Shown: in pieces, positions 9,313 through 17,654 of the stretch
Layout of the letters: every line of letters begins with the position of its first letter
How positions within the stretch are numbered: position 1 is the stretch's first letter
Origin: Thermococcus sp.
GTDB lineage: Archaea; Methanobacteriota_B; Thermococci; Thermococcales; Thermococcaceae
Direction: 5' to 3'
Length of the DNA stretch: 61,773 nucleotides
Assembly (NCBI RefSeq): GCF_026988555.1
Contig: NZ_JALSLB010000026.1
Coordinates: forward strand, 1 to 61,773
Program-made: the position numbers and the translations under genes
The notes under the pieces: generated by a model
Database searches by the model: none
What the model saw: the letters and a program-made list of their open reading frames with translations, nothing else
What the model was told of the DNA's origin: nothing

Positions 9313-10158
9313 ATGTTCAGGGTTGACCGCCTTCGCTTCGGAACAGCTGGGATACCAATCTCAACGCCAAAACGCTCAACCGTTGACGGAATAGCCCGTG
9401 TGAGGGACCTAGGGCTTGATGCGATGGAGATGGAGTTCGTCAGGGGAGTAAACCTCAAGTCAGAGCTCGCCAAGAAGATAAATTACGTAGCGAAGAAGCA
9501 CGATGTTCTGCTCACCGCCCACGCGCCCTACTACATAAACCTCAACGCGGCGGAAAAGGCCAAGATCGAGGCGAGCAAGAACAGGATAATCCAGAGCGCC
9601 GAAAGGCTCCACGACGCCGGTGGCTGGAGCGTCGTCTTCCACGCCGGGTACTACCTCAAGCAACCCCCCGGAATTGTTTACCAGAGGATACTTGAGGCCC
9701 TTCGGGACATCGAAAAGAAACTCATGGACAGAGGGGTGAAGGTCTGGTTGAGGCCGGAGCTCACTGGAAAACCCACCCAGTTCGGAGACCTAGAGGAGAT
9801 AGTGAAGCTCAGCGAGGAGCTTGAGATGGTTCTGCCGACGATAGACTTCGCACATGCCCACGCAAGGAACAGGGGCAAATGCAACTCCATTGAGGAGTGG
9901 CGCGAGATGCTCTCCCTTATGGAGGATCGGCTCGGAAGGGAGGCCCTGGATAGCATGCACATCCACATGTCCGGCATAGAGTACACCGAGAAGGGCGAGA
10001 GGAGGCACCTCCCCCTCAGGGAGAGCGACATGGAGTGGGAGAACCTTTTAAAAGTCCTAAAGGAGTTCGGGGTCAAGGGCGTCGTCATAAGCGAGAGCCC
10101 CAACATCGAGGAGGACGCCCTCCTGATGAAGAGGAAGTATGAGAAGACAAAGGCCTAA
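9313..10158 (+). CDS. Endonuclease IV-like TIM-barrel protein
   Basis: This 281-residue protein has the pattern of the AP-endonuclease family 2 / xylose isomerase-like TIM barrel. Metal-ligand candidates are His in TAHAPYYIN (near 72), His in VFHAGY (near 105), Glu in RPELTG (near 145), Asp-His in TIDFAHAH (near 180), His in MHIHMSG (near 217) and Glu in ISESP (near 260). This set fits a deoxyribonuclease IV acting on abasic sites, although archaeal sugar isomerase-like members exist. The ATG at 9313 follows GGTGGTG. It meets the convergent radical SAM gene with a 4-base overlap. Confidence 0.8.
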   Translation: MFRVDRLRFGTAGIPISTPKRSTVDGIARVRDLGLDAMEMEFVRGVNLKSELAKKINYVAKKHDVLLTAHAPYYINLNAAEKAKIEASKNRIIQSAERLHDAGGWSVVFHAGYYLKQPPGIVYQRILEALRDIEKKLMDRGVKVWLRPELTGKPTQFGDLEEIVKLSEELEMVLPTIDFAHAHARNRGKCNSIEEWREMLSLMEDRLGREALDSMHIHMSGIEYTEKGERRHLPLRESDMEWENLLKVLKEFGVKGVVISESPNIEEDALLMKRKYEKTKA

Positions 10159-11762
10159 TAGGCCTCAGCTAGACTCGGCTGGCTGTACCATCGGTGCTCC
10201 TCGACCTCGATGTGCAAATCGAGTGGTTCGAGGGGCCTGACCTCATAGCCTTTTCTCTTACCCCACTTTTCTATCTGCCTGAGGACGACCCTCACACCGA
10301 AGCGCGCGAGGGGGTAAAAGGGTATGAGGAAGGGATTACCTCTGAGGATGTGCGGCAGGCCCCTTATGACTTCCTTCGCCAGGTGTTTCCAGGCGTAGTA
10401 GAGGTGTAGGAACTGTCCGTAGGTTATCATGTCCTCGATGCGGTAGAATTCCTCGCCCCTCAGAAGGCCCATGGGCACGAATGCAAGGGGAGTCACGGTG
10501 AAGTGCGCCCTGTTGCCGAGCTTCTCCTCGAGTTCCCTCTCCATCGTGACAATCAGCCGGGCCGTTTCTATCTCGTATTCGTCGGTATCTCCCGGGAGAC
10601 CAAGTATCGTCGTGTAAGCCGGGAACCAGTAGTTCCTGTTGAAGACGTAGGTTCCGTTGAGGAGAACCCAGGGCCACTCCTCGGGGGAGAACGGCTTCAT
10701 CTTGTTGTTCATATACTTTCCAATGAGTTCCGGGGCGGCGGTTTCGAAGCCGGCCTGTATGCCTATCCAGTGGTTTGGACCGGCGTCAACCATCTCCGAG
10801 ATTGCTTCTACCATGCCCGGAGCAGCTAAAGCCGCCGCAACGGTCCCGTGTGTTGGATTGACGTTCCTCGTGTACTTCCTCGCGGTCGCAAACAGCTCAA
10901 CCACAGCATCCGCGTTGGGGTAGAAGTTCTTCCTGTCCTCTACCTTGTAAAGAAAGATGTCCTCGCTGTGGAGCCATGCGTGGTCTATCCCTGCACTGAC
11001 GTTGAGCGCTATTTCCTCCCCGATTTTCTGCAGCGGGATAAAGCGTGCGACCCTCAGATTTGGTTCGCAGAAGCGACAACCACGCCCACAGCCCCGCATG
11101 ACCTCCACCAGCCCCTTGTAGGAGGGGGCGACGATGGTTGGAATCTGCTCAACCCTCGGCCAAGTCTTTACCACTATCGTCTCGTCGGCGCTCCCACTCT
11201 CTATTTCCCTAAAGAGCTTTCCAGCGATGTGGTCACCTTCCCCAATAATTACGTGGTCTATATTGAGCCTCTCGCACTCCTCCCTCCTAAAGTCGAGCTG
11301 CCAAGCCCCAGGACCCCCCACGACGAGTTTGAACTTCAAGCCCTTCCTTTCCCTCACGCGGTTAATCCTCTCGACGAGCCCCCTGAACTTGACGCTCGTG
11401 TAGTTCCTCCACTGGCCGCCGTTGGTGAACATCATGCTCACCGGGCCAAGACCGAGGGGGTCCATCTCGTAGAGGGAAACCACCGTGGTGTCCTCACCTA
11501 TGAAGCGCTCAACCTTCCTCGGGTGGGCGACTATCACTTCATCCCTCAGGAAGCCGTCCCTCAGCAGGGCTGCCTCTATTTTCCTCAGCCCGTAAGGAGC
11601 CTGCGTTAAAACGCCGTCCTCGTCCGGGAGCTGGGTGTCCATGAGCCTGAAAACCCATCGGGGAAGTTTGTCATAGGGTGCACAGCCAAGGAAGTCCAGC
11701 AGGGGGACGTCGTGGTACGTGCTCGTCAGGGTCTCGTCCGTCGTCAGGACCACCCTCGCCAT
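10155..11762 (-). CDS. B12-binding-type radical SAM protein
   Basis: This 535-residue protein carries a radical SAM cluster motif CGRGCRFC near residue 223, preceded by a Rossmann-like region (LVVGGPGAWQL, IIGEGD) typical of B12-binding radical SAM enzymes. A C-terminal region of about 200 residues is rich in aromatic and basic residues. Conserved archaeal homologues are unassigned. The start at 11762 (MARVVLTTDE) follows GGTGATTGAG; two in-frame ATG codons up to 11780 are possible. A TATA-like cttaaatatg near 11797-11808 precedes it. Substrate unknown. Confidence 0.85.
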   Translation of the reverse strand: MARVVLTTDETLTSTYHDVPLLDFLGCAPYDKLPRWVFRLMDTQLPDEDGVLTQAPYGLRKIEAALLRDGFLRDEVIVAHPRKVERFIGEDTTVVSLYEMDPLGLGPVSMMFTNGGQWRNYTSVKFRGLVERINRVRERKGLKFKLVVGGPGAWQLDFRREECERLNIDHVIIGEGDHIAGKLFREIESGSADETIVVKTWPRVEQIPTIVAPSYKGLVEVMRGCGRGCRFCEPNLRVARFIPLQKIGEEIALNVSAGIDHAWLHSEDIFLYKVEDRKNFYPNADAVVELFATARKYTRNVNPTHGTVAAALAAPGMVEAISEMVDAGPNHWIGIQAGFETAAPELIGKYMNNKMKPFSPEEWPWVLLNGTYVFNRNYWFPAYTTILGLPGDTDEYEIETARLIVTMERELEEKLGNRAHFTVTPLAFVPMGLLRGEEFYRIEDMITYGQFLHLYYAWKHLAKEVIRGLPHILRGNPFLIPFYPLARFGVRVVLRQIEKWGKRKGYEVRPLEPLDLHIEVEEHRWYSQPSLAEAY

Positions 11763-11780
11763 CTCAATCACCATAGACAT

Positions 11781-12175
11781 GAAGTAAAAATTGCATATTT
11801 AAGAATTTCTCATCTGCAGGCTATACACAGTTGCATCATGAATTCTTTTCGTTTTAACCTTTAACTAATGTAATAAGAAGCATGAACTAACGATGAGGAA
11901 CTTTGAGAGCACCTCGGAGAAGGGATGTATCCAACGTAAGCTGTTTCCCGCGTTAGTCCGCTAAACAGGGGCCGGATCCGTGTTCGCCTTCAATTTCAAC
12001 GACCCAACAACAACTGTATCCTCCACCCTGCCGGCCTTCCCCATAAAATCTTATTAAGCACCCGCAACACCGATTTACACATAGGTTATCCCCTATTATG
12101 GAGCCCTCATGACACCACAGGAGCAACACCTTTGCTCAATCAAGGCTTATAAACCATCACAACCGAGTTGTGAGC
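11781..12175. other. Intergenic region with hairpins and ABC promoter
   Basis: This gap of about 390 bases has no convincing gene. It contains the minus-strand promoter of the radical SAM gene, a hairpin with arms CTGTTT (11941-11946) and AAACAG (11963-11968), and GGCCGG/CCGGCC segments at about 11980 and 12030 that could pair. A 27-codon minus-strand frame at 11961-12044 lacks a ribosome binding site. At the right end the TATA box gcttataaa (12145-12153) serves the permease gene, implying a nearly leaderless message. Confidence 0.5.
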
Positions 12176-13801
12176 ATGGGGTTAAAGCCTTTCAAGGTAC
12201 TCCTCCTGATGCCACTGGTGTTCCTGCTGATTTTCTTCTACATCCCGTTAGTCAGCATAGTAAAAACCGGTCTGTGGGATGGGGAGCCAACCCTGCGGTA
12301 TCTCGGTGAGGTTCTCTCCAACGGGTACCACAGGCACGTCATAGCCTTCACCGTGGAGCAGGCAATCGCCTCCACCCTCCTGACACTTGCCCTCGGCCTC
12401 CCCGGAGCGTACATCTTCGCAAAGTATGATTTTCCAGGAAAACGCACAATAAAAGCTTTCCTGACCGTTCCGTTCGTGATGCCCAGCGTAATGGTGGCCC
12501 TGGGCTACATCCTTCTCTTTGGAAAGAACGGCTTCGTAACCGAACTTTTGGGCCGTGATCTTGGTATCCTGTACTCGTGGAAGGCCATACTCCTAGCCCA
12601 CGCGTTCTACAACTTCCCCATAGTTATCAGGATGGTTTCCTCCCTCTGGCAACGCATCAACCCCCACTACGAGGAGGCGGCCATGGCGCTTGGGGCAAGG
12701 GGATGGAGGCTGTTCTGGAGGGTGACCCTGCCGATGATCTCCCCCGCGATCTTTGCCTCGGCCATGCTCACTTTCGTGTTCTGCTTCTTGAGCTTTTCAA
12801 TTCCCCTGATAATCGGCGGCTACCAGTACGCTACGATGGAGGTGGATATATTCACGCAGGTGATGACCCTCCTCGACTTCAAGACGGGGGCGGCCCTGGC
12901 ACTTATTCAGATAACACTGAGCGCGGTTTTTATGTACCTCTACCTGAGGAGTCTGGAGGCGTATTCCAAACGGGAGGAGCAAAGGATATTCCAGAAACCC
13001 GCTGGTTTTAGATGGAAAGACCTTCTGAGCATCAAAGGGCTCTTGATGGCTGCGTATTCCCTCATCGTGTTCCTCTTTATAGTTGCGCCTCTCCTGGCAG
13101 TCCTCTACGACTCGCTCCGGTTCCAGGGGAGCTGGTCTCTGGAGTGGTACAGGAGGGTCTTCTCACCAGAGTACAACCCCATGTTTGGGGCCAGCACGAT
13201 GGTAACGATAAGGAATTCCCTGGCCTTTGGCATCTCAACCGTGCTCCTCTCAACACTGGTGGTCCTTCCGGTAGCTTACATCCTCCACCGCTGGAACTTC
13301 CGCGGAAAAAGGCTGTTCGATGTACTGGTCATGTTGCCCCTTGCTAGCTCGCCGGTGACGTTGGCCCTCGGGTACATCAAAGTTTTCCATTCAACTCCCC
13401 TTTATTACACGGCGGCCATAGTGGCCATAGCCCATACGGTGATCGCGTATCCCTTCGTGCTGCGCTCCGTCTCAATGGCGCTGAGGAAGATAAAACCCAA
13501 CCTGTTTGAGGCGGCGCTGAGCCTCGGAGCAAGGGAGTGGAGGGCGTTCCTGAAGGTTGAGCTGCCCATCGCCATTGGCGGAGTGATAGTCGGCGCCATA
13601 TTCGCCTTCGCCATGAGCATAGCCGAGCTCGGTGCCACCTACATGCTGGCCAAACCGGAGTACACGACCATGGCGGTAGCGGTCTACAGGTTCCTGGGCT
13701 CCCGCCAGTTTGGAAGCGCCTCCGCGTTATCCGTCATGCTGATGGTGCTCTCGGCGCTAAGCTTCGTGGTTATAGAGAGGGTAGGGGAAGAGGTATGGTA
13801 A
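12176..13801 (+). CDS. ABC transporter permease, two fused permease domains
   Basis: The product is a 541-residue inner-membrane permease with two homologous halves of about six membrane segments each, as in ThiP and ferric-type (FbpB/AfuB) importers. Each half has the EAA loop that docks the ATPase: EEAAMALGARGWRLFW near 165 and FEAALSLGAREWRAFL near 440. ATG at 12176 is preferred given the nearby TATA box; GTG at 12170 is also possible. It overlaps the ATPase gene by 7 bases. No substrate-binding protein gene is adjacent, so thiamine, iron or another substrate cannot be chosen from context. Confidence 0.9.
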   Translation: MGLKPFKVLLLMPLVFLLIFFYIPLVSIVKTGLWDGEPTLRYLGEVLSNGYHRHVIAFTVEQAIASTLLTLALGLPGAYIFAKYDFPGKRTIKAFLTVPFVMPSVMVALGYILLFGKNGFVTELLGRDLGILYSWKAILLAHAFYNFPIVIRMVSSLWQRINPHYEEAAMALGARGWRLFWRVTLPMISPAIFASAMLTFVFCFLSFSIPLIIGGYQYATMEVDIFTQVMTLLDFKTGAALALIQITLSAVFMYLYLRSLEAYSKREEQRIFQKPAGFRWKDLLSIKGLLMAAYSLIVFLFIVAPLLAVLYDSLRFQGSWSLEWYRRVFSPEYNPMFGASTMVTIRNSLAFGISTVLLSTLVVLPVAYILHRWNFRGKRLFDVLVMLPLASSPVTLALGYIKVFHSTPLYYTAAIVAIAHTVIAYPFVLRSVSMALRKIKPNLFEAALSLGAREWRAFLKVELPIAIGGVIVGAIFAFAMSIAELGATYMLAKPEYTTMAVAVYRFLGSRQFGSASALSVMLMVLSALSFVVIERVGEEVW

Positions 13802-14796
13802 CGGTCGAACTTCGAAACGTCGAGAAGAAGTGGGAAGACTTCAGGCTCAGGATAAACCACCTGGGGGCTCGGGATGGGGAATTCCTCACCCTGCTCGGGC
13901 CAAGCGGATGTGGGAAGACCACGACACTGAGAATAATAGCAGGGTTTGATAGGCCGGAGGGGGGAGAAATACTCTTTGATGGAATACGGATGAACGAAGT
14001 TCCCCCCTACGAGCGCGGGATAGGAATAGTATTCCAGGACTACGCCCTCTTTCCACATATGACCGTTTTTAAAAACGTCTCCTTCGGACTGGAGATGAGA
14101 AGGGTCCCCAGGAGGGAAACGGAGGAGCGTGTGAAGCGGGCACTTGAGCTAGTCGGTTTGAGGGGGATGGAGAACAGATATCCAGAGCAGCTCTCCGGCG
14201 GTCAGCAGCAGCGCGTTGCACTCGCGAGGGCCCTTGTAGTCGAGCCTGAGGTTCTCCTTCTGGATGAGCCTCTAAGCAACCTCGACGCAAAGATCCGTGA
14301 GAAGCTCAGGGGAGAGGTAAGGAGGATCCAGCGGGAGCTCGGGATAACGACGATATACGTCACCCACGATCAGGAGGAGGCGATGGCTATAAGCGACAGG
14401 ATCGCCGTCATGAACGTCGGAACCGTCGAACAGGTCGGAAAACCTCTGGAGCTTTACTATCGCCCAAAGACTGAGTTCGTGGCCCGTTTTCTCGGCCTCA
14501 GCAACATACTGAAGCTCGAAGCTGAGAACGGAAGGGCTTGCCTGGGGAGACTGTGCTTCAAAGTTGAAAAGGAGGGAAGTGTTCGCCTCTTCTTCAGACC
14601 AGAGAGCGTGTACATAAAACCCGGAAAAACGGGGAGGATAATCGACTACGAGCTTCTACCAGGTAGGGTGCGCCTGAAGATTGACGTGGAGGGGAACACA
14701 ATACTGGCGGAACGGTTCCTACATGAACTGCCATTTTCAATAGATGAACCGCCGAAGGATGTTGACCTGGAGGTACTCTCTTTCTCCACGATTTAA
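13795..14796 (+). CDS. ABC transporter ATP-binding protein (PotA/FbpC/ThiQ type)
   Basis: This 333-residue ATPase pairs with the overlapping permease. It shows Walker A GPSGCGKTT near residue 34, the signature LSGGQQQRVALARAL near 130, Walker B LLLDEPLSN near 155 and the H-loop THDQEEAM near 187. The C-terminal third is a TOBE/MOP-like regulatory domain as in CUT1/FbpC-type ATPases. Translation is coupled to the permease through the ATGGTAA overlap. Confidence 0.92.
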   Translation: MVTVELRNVEKKWEDFRLRINHLGARDGEFLTLLGPSGCGKTTTLRIIAGFDRPEGGEILFDGIRMNEVPPYERGIGIVFQDYALFPHMTVFKNVSFGLEMRRVPRRETEERVKRALELVGLRGMENRYPEQLSGGQQQRVALARALVVEPEVLLLDEPLSNLDAKIREKLRGEVRRIQRELGITTIYVTHDQEEAMAISDRIAVMNVGTVEQVGKPLELYYRPKTEFVARFLGLSNILKLEAENGRACLGRLCFKVEKEGSVRLFFRPESVYIKPGKTGRIIDYELLPGRVRLKIDVEGNTILAERFLHELPFSIDEPPKDVDLEVLSFSTI

Positions 14797-14843
14797 CTCC
14801 CATGTTTTTACAAAAAATTGTATAAAAAAGCTTTAAAAAACAC

Positions 14844-14871
14844 GTTTATTAGCAGATATCAGTCAATAAAC
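14844..14871. promoter_or_regulatory. Dyad element upstream of purine permease
   Basis: GTTTATT (14844-14850) and AATAAAC (14865-14871) are perfect inverted arms around a central palindromic GATATC (14855-14860). The element follows the TATA-like ctttaaaa (about 14831-14838) and ends just before the ribosome binding site GGAGGG. Position and symmetry suggest a repressor site for the permease. Confidence 0.4.
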
Positions 14872-14884
14872 CGGAGGGAACAAG

Positions 14885-16210
14885 ATGGGATGGCTGGAGA
14901 ACTACTTTGAATTTGAACGCTACGACACTAACATGAGAACGGAGGTTTTGGCGGGTATAACAACCTTCATGACGATGGCGTACATCCTATTCGTCAACCC
15001 TCAGATACTGAGCGTCGCTATGGGAAAGGGCGCATTTGACAGCCTTGTGACGGTAACCGCTCTCTCGGCGGGGATAACCACGATAATAATGGCCCTTTAC
15101 GCCAAAAAACCTTTCGCCCTTGCCCCCGGAATGGGCCTGAACGGCTACTTCGCCTACAGCGTCGTTAAAGGAATGGGATACAGCTGGCAGGTGGCACTTG
15201 CGGCGGTTTTCGTGGAGGGCATAGTGTTCATGATCCTGAGCGTGACCAAGGTCAGGAGCGCGATAATCCACGCGATCCCCCTAAGTCAGAAATACGCGGT
15301 CGGTGCTGGAATAGGTCTCTTTCTGACGTTCATAGGGCTCAATGATATTGGACTCATAAGCGCCACGACTTCAGGCGGAGTCCTTCAATTCACGGGGCTA
15401 CATGCGCAGGTCCTCTCCACCAGAGCGGGGCTTCTTTTCTTCTTCGGGTTGTTCTTAACGGGGGTACTGATCTCCATGCGCGTAAAGGGAGCACTTCTAA
15501 TCTCGATACTAAGCACCAGTGTATTGGGTTGGATTACAAAAGCAGCCCCCTGGCCCCATACGTTGTTCTCGACGCCAACCCTCAGTTACACGTTCATGAA
15601 AATGGACATCCACGGCCTTCTGAACGTAGGGGCCCTGGGGGTCATATTTGCCTTCTTTATGGTCGATTTCTTTGACACCATAGGGACCGTGACGGGTCTA
15701 AGTGCCAAAGCCGGCTATCTCACGGAGGAGGGGAAGATCCCGGATGCGGAGAAAATCCTCCTAACGGATGCTATAGGCACCACATTGGGTGCGGTTCTGG
15801 GAACCTCAACGGTCACCACATACATCGAGAGCGCCGCCGGAATCGAGGAAGGCGGAAGAAGCGGAATGACCGCATTGATCACGGGCGCCCTCTTCCTCGG
15901 CATAGGGCTCTTCATAGCTCCCCTGGCCGGAGCTATTCCGGCGTTCGCGACGGCACCCGCACTGGTGATAGTCGGATACTACATGCTCAGTGCGCTGAAG
16001 GAGGTTGACTTCGGCGACCACACCGAAGCACTGCCCGCGTTCCTCGTGCTGATGGCCATACCCTTCACGTACTCAATATCCATAGGAATCGGCCTGGGGT
16101 TCATAAGCTACACGGTGCTAAAAGTTTTCAGCGGGCGCTGGAAGGAGGTACATCCAATCATGTACGCCTTGGCGGTGATATTTGCCGCGTATTTTGCCTA
16201 TCTCGCCTGA
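14885..16210 (+). CDS. NCS2 (AzgA/PbuG-type) purine permease
   Basis: This 441-residue membrane protein belongs to the AzgA-like branch of nucleobase-cation symporter 2, which imports adenine, guanine or hypoxanthine. The N-terminal pattern WLENYFEFERYDTNMRTE followed by AGITTFMTMAYI, the ALAPGMGLNGYF segment and DFFDTIGTVTGL are family hallmarks. It has about 12-14 membrane segments. The ATG follows GGAGGGAACAAG. It is a single gene with its own promoter, so purine-responsive control through the upstream dyad is plausible. Confidence 0.93.
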   Translation: MGWLENYFEFERYDTNMRTEVLAGITTFMTMAYILFVNPQILSVAMGKGAFDSLVTVTALSAGITTIIMALYAKKPFALAPGMGLNGYFAYSVVKGMGYSWQVALAAVFVEGIVFMILSVTKVRSAIIHAIPLSQKYAVGAGIGLFLTFIGLNDIGLISATTSGGVLQFTGLHAQVLSTRAGLLFFFGLFLTGVLISMRVKGALLISILSTSVLGWITKAAPWPHTLFSTPTLSYTFMKMDIHGLLNVGALGVIFAFFMVDFFDTIGTVTGLSAKAGYLTEEGKIPDAEKILLTDAIGTTLGAVLGTSTVTTYIESAAGIEEGGRSGMTALITGALFLGIGLFIAPLAGAIPAFATAPALVIVGYYMLSALKEVDFGDHTEALPAFLVLMAIPFTYSISIGIGLGFISYTVLKVFSGRWKEVHPIMYALAVIFAAYFAYLA

Positions 16211-16281
16211 TTTATTCTTTTGACGTTTGTTATGAGGCGTAAAATAATGAAAGCAGAGAAAGTCAGAGAAGCAAACGGACT

Positions 16282-16716
16282 TCACTCGGAAGGTTCATCC
16301 CCTTGTTTTTCCTTTAAGAACTGCTTGAGGACGTAGGGGCACTGCTCCTGAATAAAACGGGCGAATTCCCTCATCCTCCTGACCGTTATCTCGTGGACGT
16401 AGTGCTCGAACTGACACGCGTCCTGCTCCGCCACCTCGGGCGGGATACCCAGTATATCGATGAAGAACTGGGTCAGCAAGAGGTGCTTTGAATAGATAGT
16501 TTCCGCGAGCCCCTTTCCCTCCTCGGTCAGGAGAATCCTATCGTATTTCTCGTACTCCACAAAACCCTTCTCGGCGAGTCTCTTCAGGGCATCCACAACG
16601 CTCGGTGGTTTAACGCGCATCGTTCTGGCAATGTCCTTAATCCGTATTACACCCTTGTTTTTGTGGAGGATGTACATGGTTTCAAGGTACTCCTCCTCTC
16701 TTTTGCTTACGGTCAC
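16282..16716 (-). CDS. DtxR/MntR-family metal-dependent repressor
   Basis: This 144-residue regulator has an N-terminal winged helix (EEEYLETMYIL, RIKDIARTMRVKPPSVVDAL) and a metal-binding dimerisation domain with the DACQFEHYVHE motif near residues 95-105, as in MntR and DtxR. It lacks the C-terminal SH3-like domain, so it is the short MntR/TroR type and should sense Fe2+ or Mn2+. GTG at 16716 is chosen because AAGGTGAGG lies just upstream; a TTG at 16743 would start inside the operator-like sequence. The metal and the regulon cannot be told from this window. Confidence 0.85.
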   Translation of the reverse strand: MTVSKREEEYLETMYILHKNKGVIRIKDIARTMRVKPPSVVDALKRLAEKGFVEYEKYDRILLTEEGKGLAETIYSKHLLLTQFFIDILGIPPEVAEQDACQFEHYVHEITVRRMREFARFIQEQCPYVLKQFLKEKQGDEPSE

Positions 16717-16726
16717 AGACCTCACC

Positions 16727-16743
16727 TTGGTTAGGTTACCCAA
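16727..16743. promoter_or_regulatory. Candidate autoregulatory operator of the DtxR-type gene
   Basis: The 17-base imperfect palindrome TTGGTTAGGTTACCCAA lies between the TATA box (minus strand cttaaatattt, about 16743-16754) and the chosen GTG start. On the minus strand its symmetry reads TTGGnTA-N3-TAnCCAA. DtxR-family operators are rich in TTAGG, so self-regulation by the product is plausible. Confidence 0.4.
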
Positions 16744-17234
16744 AAATATTTAAGTAGTTTTCGTACCACAGGAACCTTTGCCAGTGCAAAGTTCTACCAA
16801 AGCTCGTGATTCTTTGTGTATGAACCGTCCGGAAGAGTTCTCCGAGTAAAACAAGAAAATCCACCAAAAACCGCTTACCCAAGAGGAATCACTGGATTTT
16901 GATGGAACTTTCCACCAGCAAGCCTTTGGAAAAAGCTTGACCAAAAGTTCGTAGCTCCTAATAAGAAATGCTCATGCATTTGCGAGTGCACAGTAGATTT
17001 TCACTCTTTAAGCCCTATTTTTCAAGAGAGAACCTCTGAAAAAGCCCACCGAAATTTGGGTTTGTTCTATCCTGACGCCCTCCGGGCGTCAATTTTAAAG
17101 TTAAATCCACACTCAAAGAGCAACTTGAAAAGTTCTCGCTCTTAAATTAGTCATTTGGTGAAAATCACCCGAAAATTAACTTTTCAGAAAAGAGCCATGA
17201 ACTTTGATGAAACTTTGCTTGCACAAAGTTTCTA
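16744..17234. repeat. tRNA-associated hairpin repeats, left block
   Basis: This non-coding region of about 490 bases holds hairpins related to GAAACTTTTGC...GCAAAAGTTTC. One lies at 16772-16794 (GAAC, bulged C, TTTGC, loop, GCAAAGTTC). A second, split copy runs from TTTTGATGGAACTTT (16897-16911) to GCTTGACCAAAAGTTC (16935-16950). The third, GAAACTTTG/CAAAGTTTC (17209-17232), is 2 bases from the tRNA-Lys 3' end. The text upstream of it (about 17040-17208) is a diverged copy of that before tRNA-Asp. I see no gene here. Confidence 0.6.
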
Positions 17235-17312
17235 TGGCGGGCCGGACGGGATTCGAACCCGCGGCCACGGGGTTAAAAGCCCCGCGCTCTAACCAGGCTG
17301 AGCTACCGGCCC
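17235..17312 (-). tRNA. tRNA-Lys (anticodon TTT)
   Basis: On the minus strand the sequence folds as a full cloverleaf: acceptor GGGCCGG/CCGGCCC, anticodon stem CGGGG/CCCCG with loop CTTTTAA (anticodon TTT), and T loop TTCGAAT. The 3' CCA is encoded. No intron is present. It lies downstream of tRNA-Asp on the same strand and is followed at once by a 9-bp hairpin trailer. Confidence 0.97.
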
Positions 17313-17654
17313 ACTTCCGATGGGATAACTGCAGGGAGGTTTTATAAGCTTTGCCCTACAGCCTTTGAGAAAGGCTGGCGAAAAGAATGTCTTCCTCATC
17401 AAGAGGGCAAGAATCAATCGTGCACTCGCAAATTGCATCCTTAAGCTTGGGTTTAACTCTCAAAACAGACCTCTTCATGCAGTTTCATTTTTATTGGTGC
17501 CCTTTGGGTGCTTTTTGGACTGAAACACTCACCAAAGAGTAACTTGCAAAGTTCTCAACTCTAAAACAGCCAATTGATAAGAAATCACACAGAACTGAGC
17601 CATTAGAAAGTAGATACTGAATTTGATGAAACTTTTGCTTGACAAAAGTTTCTA
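17313..17654. repeat. tRNA-associated hairpin repeats, middle block
   Basis: This spacer between the two tRNA genes holds a hairpin GAAACTTTTG/CAAAAGTTTC (17628-17652, 10-bp arms, loop CTTGA) directly 3' of tRNA-Asp. Its text from about 17450 to 17654 is recognisably related to that before tRNA-Lys (shared ctcaaagag-like, caacttg, aaagttctc and gagccat blocks). GTGCACTCGCAAATTGCA at 17420-17437 is an inverted copy, with one extra base, of TGCATTTGCGAGTGCAC at 16975-16991. No gene is visible. Confidence 0.6.

Noticed and set aside
10848-11609. Open frame of 253 codons antisense to the radical SAM gene
   Set aside because: It is a shadow of a well-supported gene in a GC-rich region and has low-complexity, Pro-rich content.
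17600-17652. C/D box small RNA (CTGA next to TTGATGA near tRNA-Asp)
   Set aside because: A D'-C'-like pair is visible but a terminal C box and D box with a guide are not, and the tRNA-Lys copy lacks the CTGA.
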